64,000 bases of DNA, taken from Enhygromyxa salina. Its GTDB lineage: Bacteria; Myxococcota_A; Polyangia; Nannocystales; Nannocystaceae. The notes under the pieces are model-generated. The model did not search any database. It had not been told where the DNA came from and saw only the letters and a list, made by a program, of their open reading frames with translations. The translations under genes were made by a program, and so were the position numbers. The DNA lies in assembly GCF_000737335.2 (NCBI RefSeq), contig NZ_JMCC02000058.1, positions 20,084 through 84,083 on the forward strand, read 5' to 3'. This document shows positions 18,060 through 27,109 of the stretch, one piece after another. Numbering within the stretch: position 1 is the stretch's first letter; each line of letters starts with the position of its first letter.

Positions 18060-18120
18060 CCCGACCCCCCAACTCACACCCAACCCGCGACCGCGGTGGA
18101 ACACCCACAAACGCCTGGCG

Positions 18121-18126
18121 TAGCGT
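18121..18126 (+). promoter_or_regulatory. -10-like hexamer TAGCGT, leaderless arrangement
   Basis: TAGCGT ends 7 bases before the ATG at 18134. It overlaps an upstream in-frame GTG at 18125, which argues for the ATG. Confidence 0.45.
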
Positions 18127-18133
18127 GGCGAAC

Positions 18134-18739
18134 ATGTCCAAGCCCAAGCTGACCTACTTCGACTTCGCCGGCAGCCGCGGCGAAGAGGCCCGACTCGCCC
18201 TGCACCTCGCTGGCGTCGACTTCGAGGACAACCGCCTCGCAGGCAGCTGGCCCGAGCTGAAGCCAACCACGCCGTTTGGCTCGCTCCCGGTGCTCGAGAT
18301 CGAGGGTCATCCCCCGCTCGCGCAGATCAACGCGATCTTGGTCTTGATCGGCCGCCAGCACGGCCTGCACCCTCGTGACAATTGGCAGGCCGCCCACCAC
18401 GAAGCGCTGATGTGCGCCGTGGAGGAGCTGCGCGGGACCGTCAGCGCGGTCCTGAAGATCACCAACCCAGAGGCCAAGCTCGCCGCCCGCACCGAGCTTG
18501 CCCAGGGCTACCTGAAGCAATGGGGTGGGTACGTCGAGCGGCAGCTGGGCGACGGGCCCTTCGTCGGAGGAGCGGAGATTGGCGTCGCCGATCTAAAGCT
18601 GTACATGGCCGTCAAGTGGTTTACGTCGGGGGCGGTCGACCACGTGCCAAACACAGTGTTCGCCGACTACCCCAAGCTCAACGCCCTCGCCCGGGCGGTC
18701 GCCGAGCACCCAAAGGTCGTGCAGTGGTACGCAAAATGA
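18134..18739 (+). CDS. Glutathione S-transferase, eukaryote-like (sigma/pi-type) plan
   Basis: 201 residues. The N-terminal thioredoxin fold has KLTYFDFAGSRGEEARL, where the early Tyr is the catalytic residue in alpha/mu/pi/sigma GSTs. The cis-Pro lies in FGSLPVLEI and the glutathione site in LAQINAILVLIGR. The C-terminal helical domain includes FVGGAEIGVADLKLYM. This class differs from the theta/beta-like GST at 7746 and is more common in animals, with scattered bacterial members. It is cytoplasmic and acts on small electrophiles or peroxides. The ATG at 18134 is chosen over GTG 18125 because of the promoter-like site. Confidence 0.85.
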   Translation: MSKPKLTYFDFAGSRGEEARLALHLAGVDFEDNRLAGSWPELKPTTPFGSLPVLEIEGHPPLAQINAILVLIGRQHGLHPRDNWQAAHHEALMCAVEELRGTVSAVLKITNPEAKLAARTELAQGYLKQWGGYVERQLGDGPFVGGAEIGVADLKLYMAVKWFTSGAVDHVPNTVFADYPKLNALARAVAEHPKVVQWYAK

Positions 18740-18799
18740 GGGGCCGGGCGCTCGCATCCTGCTTGCTCTGAGCCTGGCAAGTGAGCGAGGCTGCGCTCC

Positions 18800-19644
<845 letters not shown>

Positions 19645-19645
<1 letters not shown>

Positions 19646-19925
19646 CCACGCGAGCCCCCTCCCAGGGGGCCACACATACGACCGCGAACAAACGGCCCCG
19701 AGGACGGCTACGGTCAGCGAAGCACCTGTACACCTCCGCCGAAGCCACGCGAGCCCCCTCCCAGGGGGCCACACATACGGATGCGAACAAACGGCCCCGA
19801 GGAGCGAAGCGACCAGACGCGTCAGCGGCTGCAGTCGGCGAAGTCGAAGGTCTCTGTGGGGGTCTAAAAAGGACCAGACGCGTCAGCGGCTGCAGTCGGC
19901 GAAGTCTAAGGTCTCTGTGGGGGTC
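19645..19925. repeat. Cluster of short intergenic repeats with hairpins
   Basis: Between two convergent genes. Two copies (from 19646 and 19744) begin GCCACGCGAG, then a 7-bp hairpin GCCCCCT-CCC-AGGGGGC, then a shared CACACATACG...CGAACAAACGGCCCCGAGGA block of about 60 bases. A ~54-base direct repeat (19811-19864 and 19872-19925) starts GACCAGACGCGTCAGCGGC and ends TCTCTGTGGGGGTC. A related single copy lies at 20845-20942. The hairpins may terminate transcription from both sides. Confidence 0.7.
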
Positions 19926-19926
19926 A

Positions 19927-20832
19927 CTAATAGCCCAAGAGGGCCAACTCGTGGGAGTAGGTCCCGCAGACATCCAGGTTCTCTTCGATCCACGCCGTAG
20001 CGGCGCCCGATGCTTGGGCCGCGTTGCCATCGAACACCACCCCGTCGTCGATCAACATCGCAAGCCGCTCGACCTCACCGCACATCGACGGCGTGGTCCC
20101 GCAGGCAGAAGAAAACGGCGCGATCGCCCAGGGATACTGGGTGACGCCATCAGCGAACAGCGTATCACTGTTGACGTAATAGAGCTCCATCCCGTTCGCG
20201 TCGACGCGCACGAACAAGCCCGCTGGCGAGTCCAGCACGGTCACGCTCGCGGCGAGGTTGGGGTTGCCGAGCAGGTCCTCGATTGGCGCGACCTTTGGCT
20301 GCACTTCGATGACCAGGCTCGCGAGGTTGCCCGTGCAGCTCTGGACGTTGAGCACGGCCTTGTTGCCCTGATCCACCCCGTTGAGCACACAGATTGAGGT
20401 TTCCGGGACCATCGGGGGCTCCGCGAGGTAGCTGGGCACTGCGCTGACCTGCACGGCGTCGTTGACCGGCCCGCACGAGTCGGCGTTTAAGCAATTGCCG
20501 AGCACGCAGGCCAACCCGGGATCACAGACCTCGAGCGGCGCGCACGGGCAGTCGAGCTGGCCTGGCTCGCAGTGGTCACCGTCCCCGTCGCCCTCTTGAT
20601 CGCCGTCGCCATCGCCGTCGCCGTCCCCGTCGCCGTCGCCGTCGCCGTCGCCATCACCGCTGTCCGGGTCGCCGTCACCATCCCCATCCCCATCGCCGAC
20701 GCTGGTCGCCGTCTCGGAGCCCGCGCTGTCGCTGCCCCCGTCGGCAAAATAGTTGGGGTTGGGCACGCGAACACAACCAACGCCGCCCAAGGCGACCATG
20801 ACGCCCAAGCTGGACCACGCGCGCGCGTTCAC
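19927..20832 (-). CDS. Cys-containing lipoprotein with Gly-Asp linker (kinase module 1)
   Basis: 301 residues from a GTG start. A short signal segment ends in the lipobox GGVGC. A long Gly-Asp linker follows, then a Cys motif CEPGQLDCPC...CDPGLAC shared with the lipoprotein at 25645. The C-terminal 190 residues form a globular domain (VPETSICVLNG, VAPIEDLLGNPNLAASV, YPWAIAPFSSACG, DVCGTYSHELALLGY) that I do not recognise. It lies directly downstream of the kinase gene at 20943 on the same strand, separated by a repeat element. I treat it as a candidate envelope partner of that kinase. An upstream start at 20862 is possible but would put extra non-signal residues in front. Confidence 0.7.
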   Translation of the reverse strand: MNARAWSSLGVMVALGGVGCVRVPNPNYFADGGSDSAGSETATSVGDGDGDGDGDPDSGDGDGDGDGDGDGDGDGDGDQEGDGDGDHCEPGQLDCPCAPLEVCDPGLACVLGNCLNADSCGPVNDAVQVSAVPSYLAEPPMVPETSICVLNGVDQGNKAVLNVQSCTGNLASLVIEVQPKVAPIEDLLGNPNLAASVTVLDSPAGLFVRVDANGMELYYVNSDTLFADGVTQYPWAIAPFSSACGTTPSMCGEVERLAMLIDDGVVFDGNAAQASGAATAWIEENLDVCGTYSHELALLGY

Positions 20833-20844
20833 GCCGACCCCTTC

Positions 20845-20942
20845 CCACACATGCCCCCGCACACAAGCGGCCCCGAGGACCGAAGCGGCCAGACGTGAAG
20901 CGGCTGCAGGCGGCGAAGCACGAAGGTCTGTGTGGGGATCAT
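20845..20942. repeat. Copy of the CACACA...TGTGTGG intergenic repeat
   Basis: This region matches the 19744-19864 copy (GGCCCCGAGGA, CGAAGCGGCCAGACG, GCGGCTGCAG, GGCGAAG). Its ends CCCACACA and TGTGTGGGG are inverted repeats, so the transcript could fold into a closed hairpin between the kinase and lipoprotein genes. Confidence 0.6.
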
Positions 20943-22646
20943 TTACTTTTTCACCAGCTTGAGGCCCGCGGGCTTTTGCATCTCGACCCGATACTGCGCG
21001 CCGGGCTCGATCGTGATCCGCCCCGCCCGCTGCCAGTCGTCGTCGCTCGACTGCCGCAGCTGGACGCCGTAGTTGCCCTCGGGCAGCTGGATCCGCGAGC
21101 GAGGCTCGAGCGTCAGGACCCGGCCGTGGACCCTGACGTAGACGAAGAAGAACTCGTTGGCGACGAACTCGATCGGCACCAGCTCGCGCTCGGCGTCCGA
21201 CAAGGGATCACCGGTCTCGGCCGCGGCGCCGTCCTGGGTCCCGCCGGTCTCGCCCGACTCCCCAGTGTCGCCGAGATCATCGACGGCTGGGGTTGTTGGC
21301 GGGGCTTCGGGCGCGGCCGTGTCAGCCTTCGACGCGGCCGCGTTGGCGACCGGCTCAACCGGCGGCGCAGGCTCGGGGGCTGCGACCGAGTCCGCCGCGT
21401 CGGCGACCGGCGGCTGCGATCGGCTGCTGCGCTGGGGGCCCAGCAGCATGAACGCCGCCCCGATCCCCGCCGCCACCACGACACCGCCAAGCGCGAACGG
21501 CCAGCCCTTGCGACGCCGGCGACGAGGCGCCCGAATCGGGATCACGTGGCTGCCCGACAGGACCTCGTGGTCTTCTTCGGCGGTGAGCTCGGACCCGGTC
21601 GGCTCCGTCTGGGCCGAGGCGTTGGTGTCGAAGTGCGCGCCCGCGGTGGCCGGGAGCTCGCCACCAGCGGGATGCTCTTGCTCGGGGATGCCCGAGAACG
21701 ATCCCTCGGGCACGCTCGAGACCATGCTGCCCTCGGGGATCTCGAACAGCGTCGCGGGCTCGACGAAGCGCAGCACCAGCGCGCTCAGATCACTGTTGGA
21801 CTCGCGGTACTCGGGCCACCGCACCAGCATGCCCAGGGCCTTGCGCGCGGTCTGGATCCGGGTGTTTTCGTCGGCCTCGAGCAGACCGCAGCGGACCACG
21901 TCGATCGCGGCCGGCACCGCGCTTGGATCCCGCAAGGCCGGGACCTCGCCGTTCATGACCATTGCCAGCAGCTTGCCCTGATCGAGCTTGCCGCGGAACC
22001 GCCGGCCGTCGAGCAGCTCGTGCAAGATCGCCCCGACCGCGTACAGATCCACCGTTGGCTTGCGCGTCTGCTTGCGCAGCTGCTCGGGCGGCATGTACTG
22101 CAGCTTGCCCTTCACGAACGCGCCCTGGGTCTCCTCGCTGGCGAACCGGGCGATGCCAAAGTCCATCAGCTTGATCTGCCCGGTCGTGGTCACCATCACG
22201 TTTTGCGGTGACACGTCGCGGTGCACGATGGTCGAGCCGGCGTCGGTCCGGACCTGGTGCGCGTAGGACAGCGCGCGCAGCAGCTCGCCGATCACGAAGG
22301 CCGAGACCGTCAGCGGCAGCGCCAGGTGGTCACGCGCCAGCGCCCGCTGGAACTGCGACAAGGTCATGCCGGAGATCAACTCCATGACCATGTAGCAGTC
22401 CTGATCGTGGGCCATCGCATCGTAGACCTGCACGATGTTGGGATGGCTGAGCATCATCGACAGCCGCGCCTCGGCGAGGAACATCTCGCGGTACTCGTCG
22501 CGCTCGGCGAGGTGGGCGGCCAGCAGCTTGATCGCAAAAAAACGATCCTCGCCCGGGCTCGTGCCCTTGATCCGCGCCGACCAGACCTCGGCCATCCCGC
22601 CGGACCCGATCTTGCGAAGCAGCTGATATGGCCCGAGTTGGCGCAC
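20943..22646 (-). CDS. Transmembrane Ser/Thr protein kinase with PEGA-like C-terminal domain (K1)
   Basis: 567 residues. The kinase domain begins LGPYQLLRKIGSGGMAEVW. The ATP lysine is at about residue 40 (FAIKLL), the catalytic loop HRDVSPQN at about 145 and the DFG at about 165 (LMDFGIARF), so it should be active. A cytoplasmic linker, a basic stop and one membrane helix (about 380-400) follow, then an acidic/Pro-rich spacer. The last ~80 residues (FVANEFFFVYVRVHGR ... RIQLPEGNYGVQLR) resemble a PEGA-type beta domain and would be outside the inner membrane. The start GTG 22646 is chosen by alignment with the paralogue at 38790-40454. The gene at 22844 is divergent. Confidence 0.85.
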   Translation of the reverse strand: MRQLGPYQLLRKIGSGGMAEVWSARIKGTSPGEDRFFAIKLLAAHLAERDEYREMFLAEARLSMMLSHPNIVQVYDAMAHDQDCYMVMELISGMTLSQFQRALARDHLALPLTVSAFVIGELLRALSYAHQVRTDAGSTIVHRDVSPQNVMVTTTGQIKLMDFGIARFASEETQGAFVKGKLQYMPPEQLRKQTRKPTVDLYAVGAILHELLDGRRFRGKLDQGKLLAMVMNGEVPALRDPSAVPAAIDVVRCGLLEADENTRIQTARKALGMLVRWPEYRESNSDLSALVLRFVEPATLFEIPEGSMVSSVPEGSFSGIPEQEHPAGGELPATAGAHFDTNASAQTEPTGSELTAEEDHEVLSGSHVIPIRAPRRRRRKGWPFALGGVVVAAGIGAAFMLLGPQRSSRSQPPVADAADSVAAPEPAPPVEPVANAAASKADTAAPEAPPTTPAVDDLGDTGESGETGGTQDGAAAETGDPLSDAERELVPIEFVANEFFFVYVRVHGRVLTLEPRSRIQLPEGNYGVQLRQSSDDDWQRAGRITIEPGAQYRVEMQKPAGLKLVKK

Positions 22647-22843
22647 GATTGTCCGATTTCGCGTTCGCGACGACGCTCGTGGCTGCCACGAGGTCGCATG
22701 CGCATGTTGCCGTGCCGAGCCTGCCAAGATCAAGAATCTGTGCAGGCGTGCGGCTCCCGCACCGCAGCCGAACTCCACCAAACCCAACGCGGCCCGCCCG
22801 AAACAGTCCGCCTAGCTGAAAACACACCTGATATCTTGCGGCT
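22647..22843. promoter_or_regulatory. Divergent promoter region of kinase module 1
   Basis: These 197 bases separate the divergent starts of K1 and its membrane partner. TATCTT at 22832-22837, preceded by TGA, ends 6 bases before the GTG at 22844 and is the likely -10 of the plus-strand gene. I see no clear promoter for the kinase side; no GG-N10-GC sigma54 match with correct spacing was found. Confidence 0.4.
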
Positions 22844-23860
22844 GTGGCGTCCCCCGTACTCGCTTGCTCGCTCGCGGCCCTGAGCACCGTCACGAGCTTC
22901 TCTGTGCCGGCTCCCCAGCTCGCCGCTCCAATCGTCGAGTTTGCGGCCCCCGAGTCGGACGGCGACTACGAGGCAGCCCTGACCGCCGTCGACGAAGCCA
23001 ACATCGCCGTCAACCGCGATCCCGAGTCCAGCTTGCCGATGCTCGAGGCGGCGCTCGAGCAGCTCGTTGGCTTTGGCCCGCAGATCGCGGCGGACCCCAA
23101 GGGCCGCGAAGCGCTGGACCTGTCGCAGCTCAACCTCGCGCGGGCGCTGCTGCTCGCCGACAACGAGGACCGCGCCGCGCGGGTCATGGACGCTGTGCTC
23201 TTGACAGCGCGCGACCGCAAGCTGCCGATCAAGCGGTTCGGGCCAACGCTCGTCGCGTTTCACGACGCCCGCCGCAAGCTGCTCGACGAGCGCGGGGCCG
23301 GCTCGATCCAGATCCAGTGTCGGCTGGCGTGTCGGATCGTGATTGACGAACAACCCGCGACCGCCAACTCCGGGCTGCTGTACCTCGGCCCCCACCGCGT
23401 GTGGGTCGAGGCCGCCGACGGCAGCGCGCCGGCCGAGCGCCACGAGATCGAGCTTGGCGAAGACGGCGTGTCCGAGGTGCTCTACTACCCAGAGATCGCG
23501 GACGACGACGAGTGCGAGATCGTGGCCCCGCCACCGGTCGCGGTCGAGCCCCCTCCCCCGCCACCGAAGCGCATCTTGCCGCGCTGGGCCGAGATCAGCG
23601 TGGCCGTGATCGGTGTCGGGGCCGTGGCCGCGGGCGGCGTGCTGTTGGGCCTCGACGGCAAGTGCCCGGGTGGCCAAGACCCCGTCGCCGACGCATCGGA
23701 GTGCCCCGATCTCTACGAGGGGACCGTCTCGGGCATCGCCGCCGTGGGGATCGGCTCGGCGCTGATCGTGCTGGGCGGGGTCACGCTGGCCGTTGACGAG
23801 GTCCGAGTTGGCAAGCAGACCGGGCGCCAGGCCGTGCTGGCTTGGCAGATGCGGTTCTGA
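22844..23860 (+). CDS. PEGA-like protein with C-terminal two-helix membrane hairpin (kinase module 1 partner)
   Basis: 338 residues. There is an N-terminal signal-like segment, then a helical region (residues ~40-150; YEAALTAVDEANIAVN), then a PEGA-like beta domain (SIQIQCRLACRIVIDEQPA, LGPHRVWVEA). A Pro-rich linker leads to two Gly/Ala-rich membrane helices (about 250-272 and 292-315) enclosing a loop with two cysteines, and the chain ends MRF. The paralogue at 40698 has the same order and also sits divergent to a kinase. The PEGA-like domain and the kinase's own PEGA-like domain would both lie outside the inner membrane. Function unknown; a sensing or anchoring role is inferred from the repeated pairing. 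Confidence 0.7.
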   Translation: MASPVLACSLAALSTVTSFSVPAPQLAAPIVEFAAPESDGDYEAALTAVDEANIAVNRDPESSLPMLEAALEQLVGFGPQIAADPKGREALDLSQLNLARALLLADNEDRAARVMDAVLLTARDRKLPIKRFGPTLVAFHDARRKLLDERGAGSIQIQCRLACRIVIDEQPATANSGLLYLGPHRVWVEAADGSAPAERHEIELGEDGVSEVLYYPEIADDDECEIVAPPPVAVEPPPPPPKRILPRWAEISVAVIGVGAVAAGGVLLGLDGKCPGGQDPVADASECPDLYEGTVSGIAAVGIGSALIVLGGVTLAVDEVRVGKQTGRQAVLAWQMRF

Positions 23861-23865
23861 GCCGT

Positions 23866-24498
23866 TCAGGGCAGCCACGCCAGCGGATCTTCGGGCCCCT
23901 CGTCGCTGCGCAGCGTGTGCCGCGTCTGCGAAGCGATCGCCGCGCGAGCGTCCTCTGCCAACGCGGGCGGCAGCCGCAGCTTGTGCCGCGCGCCCTCCAG
24001 CAGGATCCCGCCGGTCAACAAGTCACGACCCACGCGACGCACGTTGCGAAACGCGAGCCGATCGAGCCGGCCGCGGTGATCACAGACCAAAATTGAGCTG
24101 TCCGTCACGACCACGTCGCGCAGGCTGAGCCGCTCACGGATGCCCAACAACGCGGCCGGAGCCAGGGCGGGGACCAGCGGCTTCCACATGTCGGTCCACG
24201 GCTGATCCCACAGCTCCGGGGCCAGCATGGTCGCAAACCCGAGCACCAGCAGGCCGGCGATCAGCAACCACAGGATTGGCCGGCGATCGATCCTGGACTT
24301 GCGACCCCACCAGATCACGGGCTCGCCCACGCGCAGCTCGGTCGCGAGCTCGAACGGGACCGGCCCCGGCGAGAGCGGAGCGCCCGGGGCCAGTCGCCGA
24401 GGCTCGATCAGCGGGGCCTTGCGCGCGGAGGTGGGCTCGCTCGGCTCGCGATCTTCGGGGGCCGGCAGCAGCTGCAGCGGCGCGCGAGGTTGGTTCAT
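23866..24498 (-). CDS. Membrane protein with PH-like (bPH/DUF304-type) domain
   Basis: 210 residues. A Pro/Ala-rich N-terminus leads to a motif LRVGEPVIWWGRKSRIDRRP and two adjacent hydrophobic segments (WLLIAGLLVLGFATML and a second, less regular one). A beta-rich part follows: RDVVVTDSSILVCDHRGRLDRLAFRNVRRV. This matches the layout of bacterial PH-like membrane proteins, whose role is mostly unknown. Its start overlaps the stop of the chorismate synthase gene by 4 bases (ATGA), so it is the second gene of that operon. The convergent gene's stop is 6 bases away. Confidence 0.65.
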   Translation of the reverse strand: MNQPRAPLQLLPAPEDREPSEPTSARKAPLIEPRRLAPGAPLSPGPVPFELATELRVGEPVIWWGRKSRIDRRPILWLLIAGLLVLGFATMLAPELWDQPWTDMWKPLVPALAPAALLGIRERLSLRDVVVTDSSILVCDHRGRLDRLAFRNVRRVGRDLLTGGILLEGARHKLRLPPALAEDARAAIASQTRHTLRSDEGPEDPLAWLP

Positions 24499-25631
24499 GC
24501 GCCCCCCGATCCAGGGGTGAACCCGGGCAGCTCGTTCACGCGCACGCCTGCGCGGCGCAGCATCTGATCACACAAGACCAGCGCCGCCATGGCCTCGACC
24601 ATTGGCACCGCCCGCGGCAACACGCAGGGATCGTGGCGGCCCTTGGCGGGGCTGAACGTGACTTCTTCCCCGGCGCGGGTGACCGTTTGCTGCGGCTTGA
24701 AGATTGTCGCGACTGGCTTGAACGCGACCGCCAGCCGGATCGCCTCGCCGTTGCTGATCCCACCCTGGATGCCGCCGCTGTGGTTGGTTCGGGTGCGCAC
24801 CTGCTGATCGGCCGCCATGTAAAACGGGTCGTTGTGGGTCGAGCCGCGCATGCGTGTGGCCGCGAAGCCCTCGCCAATCTCGAACCCACGGCTGGCTGGC
24901 AGGCTCATCATCGCAGCCGCGAGCTCAGCGGTGAGCTTGGCGAACACCGGTTCGCCCCACCCTGGCGGGACGTTACGGATCACGCAGCGAACCACCCCGC
25001 CCAGCGTGTCGCCCTGCTTCTTGGCCTGGCGGATCGCGGCCTCGAACTGTGTGGCCGCGCCCGGGTCTGGACAGCGAACGACGCTGTGATCCACTTCGGC
25101 GCGGGTGACCGTGTCCTCGTTGACCGGCGGCGACTCGAGCTCGGCGACCTGCTTCACCCACGCGACGATCTGCACCCCGTGCACGGCCGCGAGTAGATCT
25201 TCGGCCAGGGCCCCGGCGGCCACGCGGGCCACGGTCTCGCGCGCAGACGAGCGACCGCCCCCCGCGACCGCCCGCAGCCCAAACCGAGCGTCGTAGGTGT
25301 AGTCCGCGTGCGAGGGCCGGTAGATCTGGCCGATGTCGGCGTAGTGCCCCGGTCGGTGATCCTTGTTGCGGACCAACATCGCGATGGGGGTGCCAAGCGT
25401 CAGCTGCGACTCTGGGTCGACCCCCGCGAGCAGCTCGATCGCGTCGGCTTCGTCGCGCGAGGTCGTGAGCGCGCTCTGTCCGGGCCGCCGCCGACCCAGC
25501 TGCGCTGCGATGCGCTCGCGGGGAAACCGATGCCCAGCCGGACACCCGTCGATCACGACCCCGAGCGCCCCGCCGTGAGACTCGCCGAAGGTGGTGACGC
25601 GAAAGCGCTCACCAAATGAGTTTCCGGGCAT
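24495..25631 (-). CDS. aroC: Chorismate synthase
   Basis: 378 residues, normal length for the family. It converts 5-enolpyruvylshikimate-3-phosphate to chorismate with reduced FMN, the last step of the shikimate pathway. The N-terminus NSFGERFRVTTFGESHGG is the signature 1 region, GHYADIGQIYRPSHADYTY carries active-site residues, and FGLRAVAGGGRSSARETVAR is the second signature. The C-terminal region has GGIQGGISNGEAI and FKPVATIFKPQ. The ATG at 25631 is chosen because it matches the usual family start; upstream codons are low-complexity. It is followed with a 4-base overlap by the PH-like membrane gene. Confidence 0.97.
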   Translation of the reverse strand: MPGNSFGERFRVTTFGESHGGALGVVIDGCPAGHRFPRERIAAQLGRRRPGQSALTTSRDEADAIELLAGVDPESQLTLGTPIAMLVRNKDHRPGHYADIGQIYRPSHADYTYDARFGLRAVAGGGRSSARETVARVAAGALAEDLLAAVHGVQIVAWVKQVAELESPPVNEDTVTRAEVDHSVVRCPDPGAATQFEAAIRQAKKQGDTLGGVVRCVIRNVPPGWGEPVFAKLTAELAAAMMSLPASRGFEIGEGFAATRMRGSTHNDPFYMAADQQVRTRTNHSGGIQGGISNGEAIRLAVAFKPVATIFKPQQTVTRAGEEVTFSPAKGRHDPCVLPRAVPMVEAMAALVLCDQMLRRAGVRVNELPGFTPGSGGA

Positions 25632-25644
25632 TGCGGAGGCGAAT

Positions 25645-26319
25645 CTAGCACTGCTCGTGCGCGGCACAGTCCGCGCAGCTGCAGGCCTCGTTGTAGGGAT
25701 CGCACAGCCCGTTGTCGTCACAGCCCTGACAGAAGTTCATGCCGGCGCAGTCGGAGCACACGCAGTCCTCGTTCTGCGTGCACTGACCGTTGTCGTTGCA
25801 GCCCTCGCAGTAGCAGGCCACTGCGTCGGCGGCGTCGCACTGGTTGCTGAGGTCCTCGCACATGATCCCGCCGCCCGTGTCACCGTCGCCGTCTCCGTCT
25901 CCGTCTCCGTCGCCGTCTCCGTCTCCGTCACCGTCTCCGCCGGGATCACCGTCACCATCGCCGGTGGCGGGACCGCAGACGCCCCCGTCACACATCAAGC
26001 CGGGATCGCACGCGCCACCTTGGGTGCATGGGCATCCCTCCAGGCCGATCTGACACGCGTCTTCACACACGCCGCTCTCGCAGGTCAGCCCGGGATCGCA
26101 CGCGCCCCCGCCGGTGCACGGGCAGCCAGCCTCACCGATCGGGCAGCTCCCATCCGCGTTGGTGTCGGCCGCTTCGGAGCCGGTGTCGCCAGCCGTGCTG
26201 GTCCCGCTCTCGCTCTCACTCCCGCTCTCGCTGCCGGACTTGCCACCATCGTCACCGCAGCCGACCGCGGGCGCACAGAAAAACACAGTCAGCGCGACCA
26301 CCACCAAGCGAGCGTTCAT
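25645..26319 (-). CDS. Cys-rich lipoprotein with Gly-Asp linker
   Basis: 224 residues. The lipobox is AVGC, followed by a Ser-Glu/Gly low-complexity stretch. Two copies of a Cys module follow (GCPCTGGGACDPGLTC and GCPCTQGGACDPGLMC), then a Gly-Asp linker, then a second Cys-rich domain with repeated CNDNGQC / CDDNGLC type units and CSCADC at the end. The cysteines probably form disulfides outside the cytoplasm. The CPC..CDPGL.C module is shared with the lipoprotein at 19927. It lies upstream of aroC on the same strand with a 13-base gap, so it may be transcribed with it, although the functions look unrelated. Confidence 0.75.
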   Translation of the reverse strand: MNARLVVVALTVFFCAPAVGCGDDGGKSGSESGSESESGTSTAGDTGSEAADTNADGSCPIGEAGCPCTGGGACDPGLTCESGVCEDACQIGLEGCPCTQGGACDPGLMCDGGVCGPATGDGDGDPGGDGDGDGDGDGDGDGDGDGDTGGGIMCEDLSNQCDAADAVACYCEGCNDNGQCTQNEDCVCSDCAGMNFCQGCDDNGLCDPYNEACSCADCAAHEQC

Positions 26320-26362
26320 GCCCGCACTCTCGCCCAAATTGCGAGACCCCACAAACCCGGGC

Positions 26363-27007
26363 TCAGGGCCAGCTGGGCTCGTCATTTTGGTCCGCGTCGC
26401 AGACCTCGCGCGCCACGCCGCAGTCGCCCCACAGGCCCGCCTTGGCCGCGATCAGACAGCTGCCGCAGTCAGCAGGCGAGCTCGCGCAGATCTCATCGCA
26501 GGCACGATCCGCGCAAGAGTAGAGCGCACCAAGCAAGCGGACCGTCTGCGCGTCGGTCCGCGTGAAGCACTGTCCCGCGCACGTCGAGTCGGGATCCCCA
26601 CACTCGTTGACGCAAGTGTCGAGCTGCAGACAGGTGTCGAGCTTGATGTCACCCGGGTTGACGCACCAGCACCCGTGCTGGAACGTGGCGGTGGGCGTGC
26701 ACGTGAAGTTCAAGAGGTTGGCAGATCCACACACCGTCGCGCACGGGTAGGTCAGCAGCTCACCCGTCGCGAGGTCGCAGCTATGCAGCGTGTCCTGGTC
26801 CGAACAAAACTCGTCGAGCACGTCGCAGGGCTCGCCTCCGGTCTCCCCCGCGTCACCCGTGTCACCGGTTCCAGCCGTCCCGTCGCCCTCCCCAGACTCG
26901 TCCTCGCCGGCTTCGGGCAGGTTCTCGAGCTCCTGGAAAAAATCGCAACCCGTCAGCGCCCCAATGGTGACGGCGAGCACAGTGACGGCAGCAAGCGTGG
27001 AGCGCAT
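26363..27007 (-). CDS. Cys-rich lipoprotein
   Basis: 214 residues. The lipobox is LTGC, an acidic Gly/Thr/Glu linker follows, and then a Cys-rich domain with about 20 cysteines (EFCSDQDTLHSCDLATGELL, CQQ-type spacing, ADRACDEICASSPADCGSC). The pattern is typical of myxobacterial secreted lipoproteins with disulfide-rich heads of unknown function. It is 43 bases upstream of the lipoprotein at 25645 on the same strand; the two may form an operon with aroC. Confidence 0.7.
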   Translation of the reverse strand: MRSTLAAVTVLAVTIGALTGCDFFQELENLPEAGEDESGEGDGTAGTGDTGDAGETGGEPCDVLDEFCSDQDTLHSCDLATGELLTYPCATVCGSANLLNFTCTPTATFQHGCWCVNPGDIKLDTCLQLDTCVNECGDPDSTCAGQCFTRTDAQTVRLLGALYSCADRACDEICASSPADCGSCLIAAKAGLWGDCGVAREVCDADQNDEPSWP

Positions 27008-27109
27008 GCGCGCAGTAGGACACCCGAGCGGTCGGTGGCCAAATAAATGACACTTCTGAGACCAAAGCCCGGGTGTGGCGCGAAGCCGACCATGGTACCG
27101 CAGTGATCA

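Noticed and set aside
20895..22211. Plus-strand frame of 438 codons over kinase K1
   Set aside because: It lies antisense to a kinase with all catalytic motifs and has a composition typical of antisense reading in high-GC DNA.
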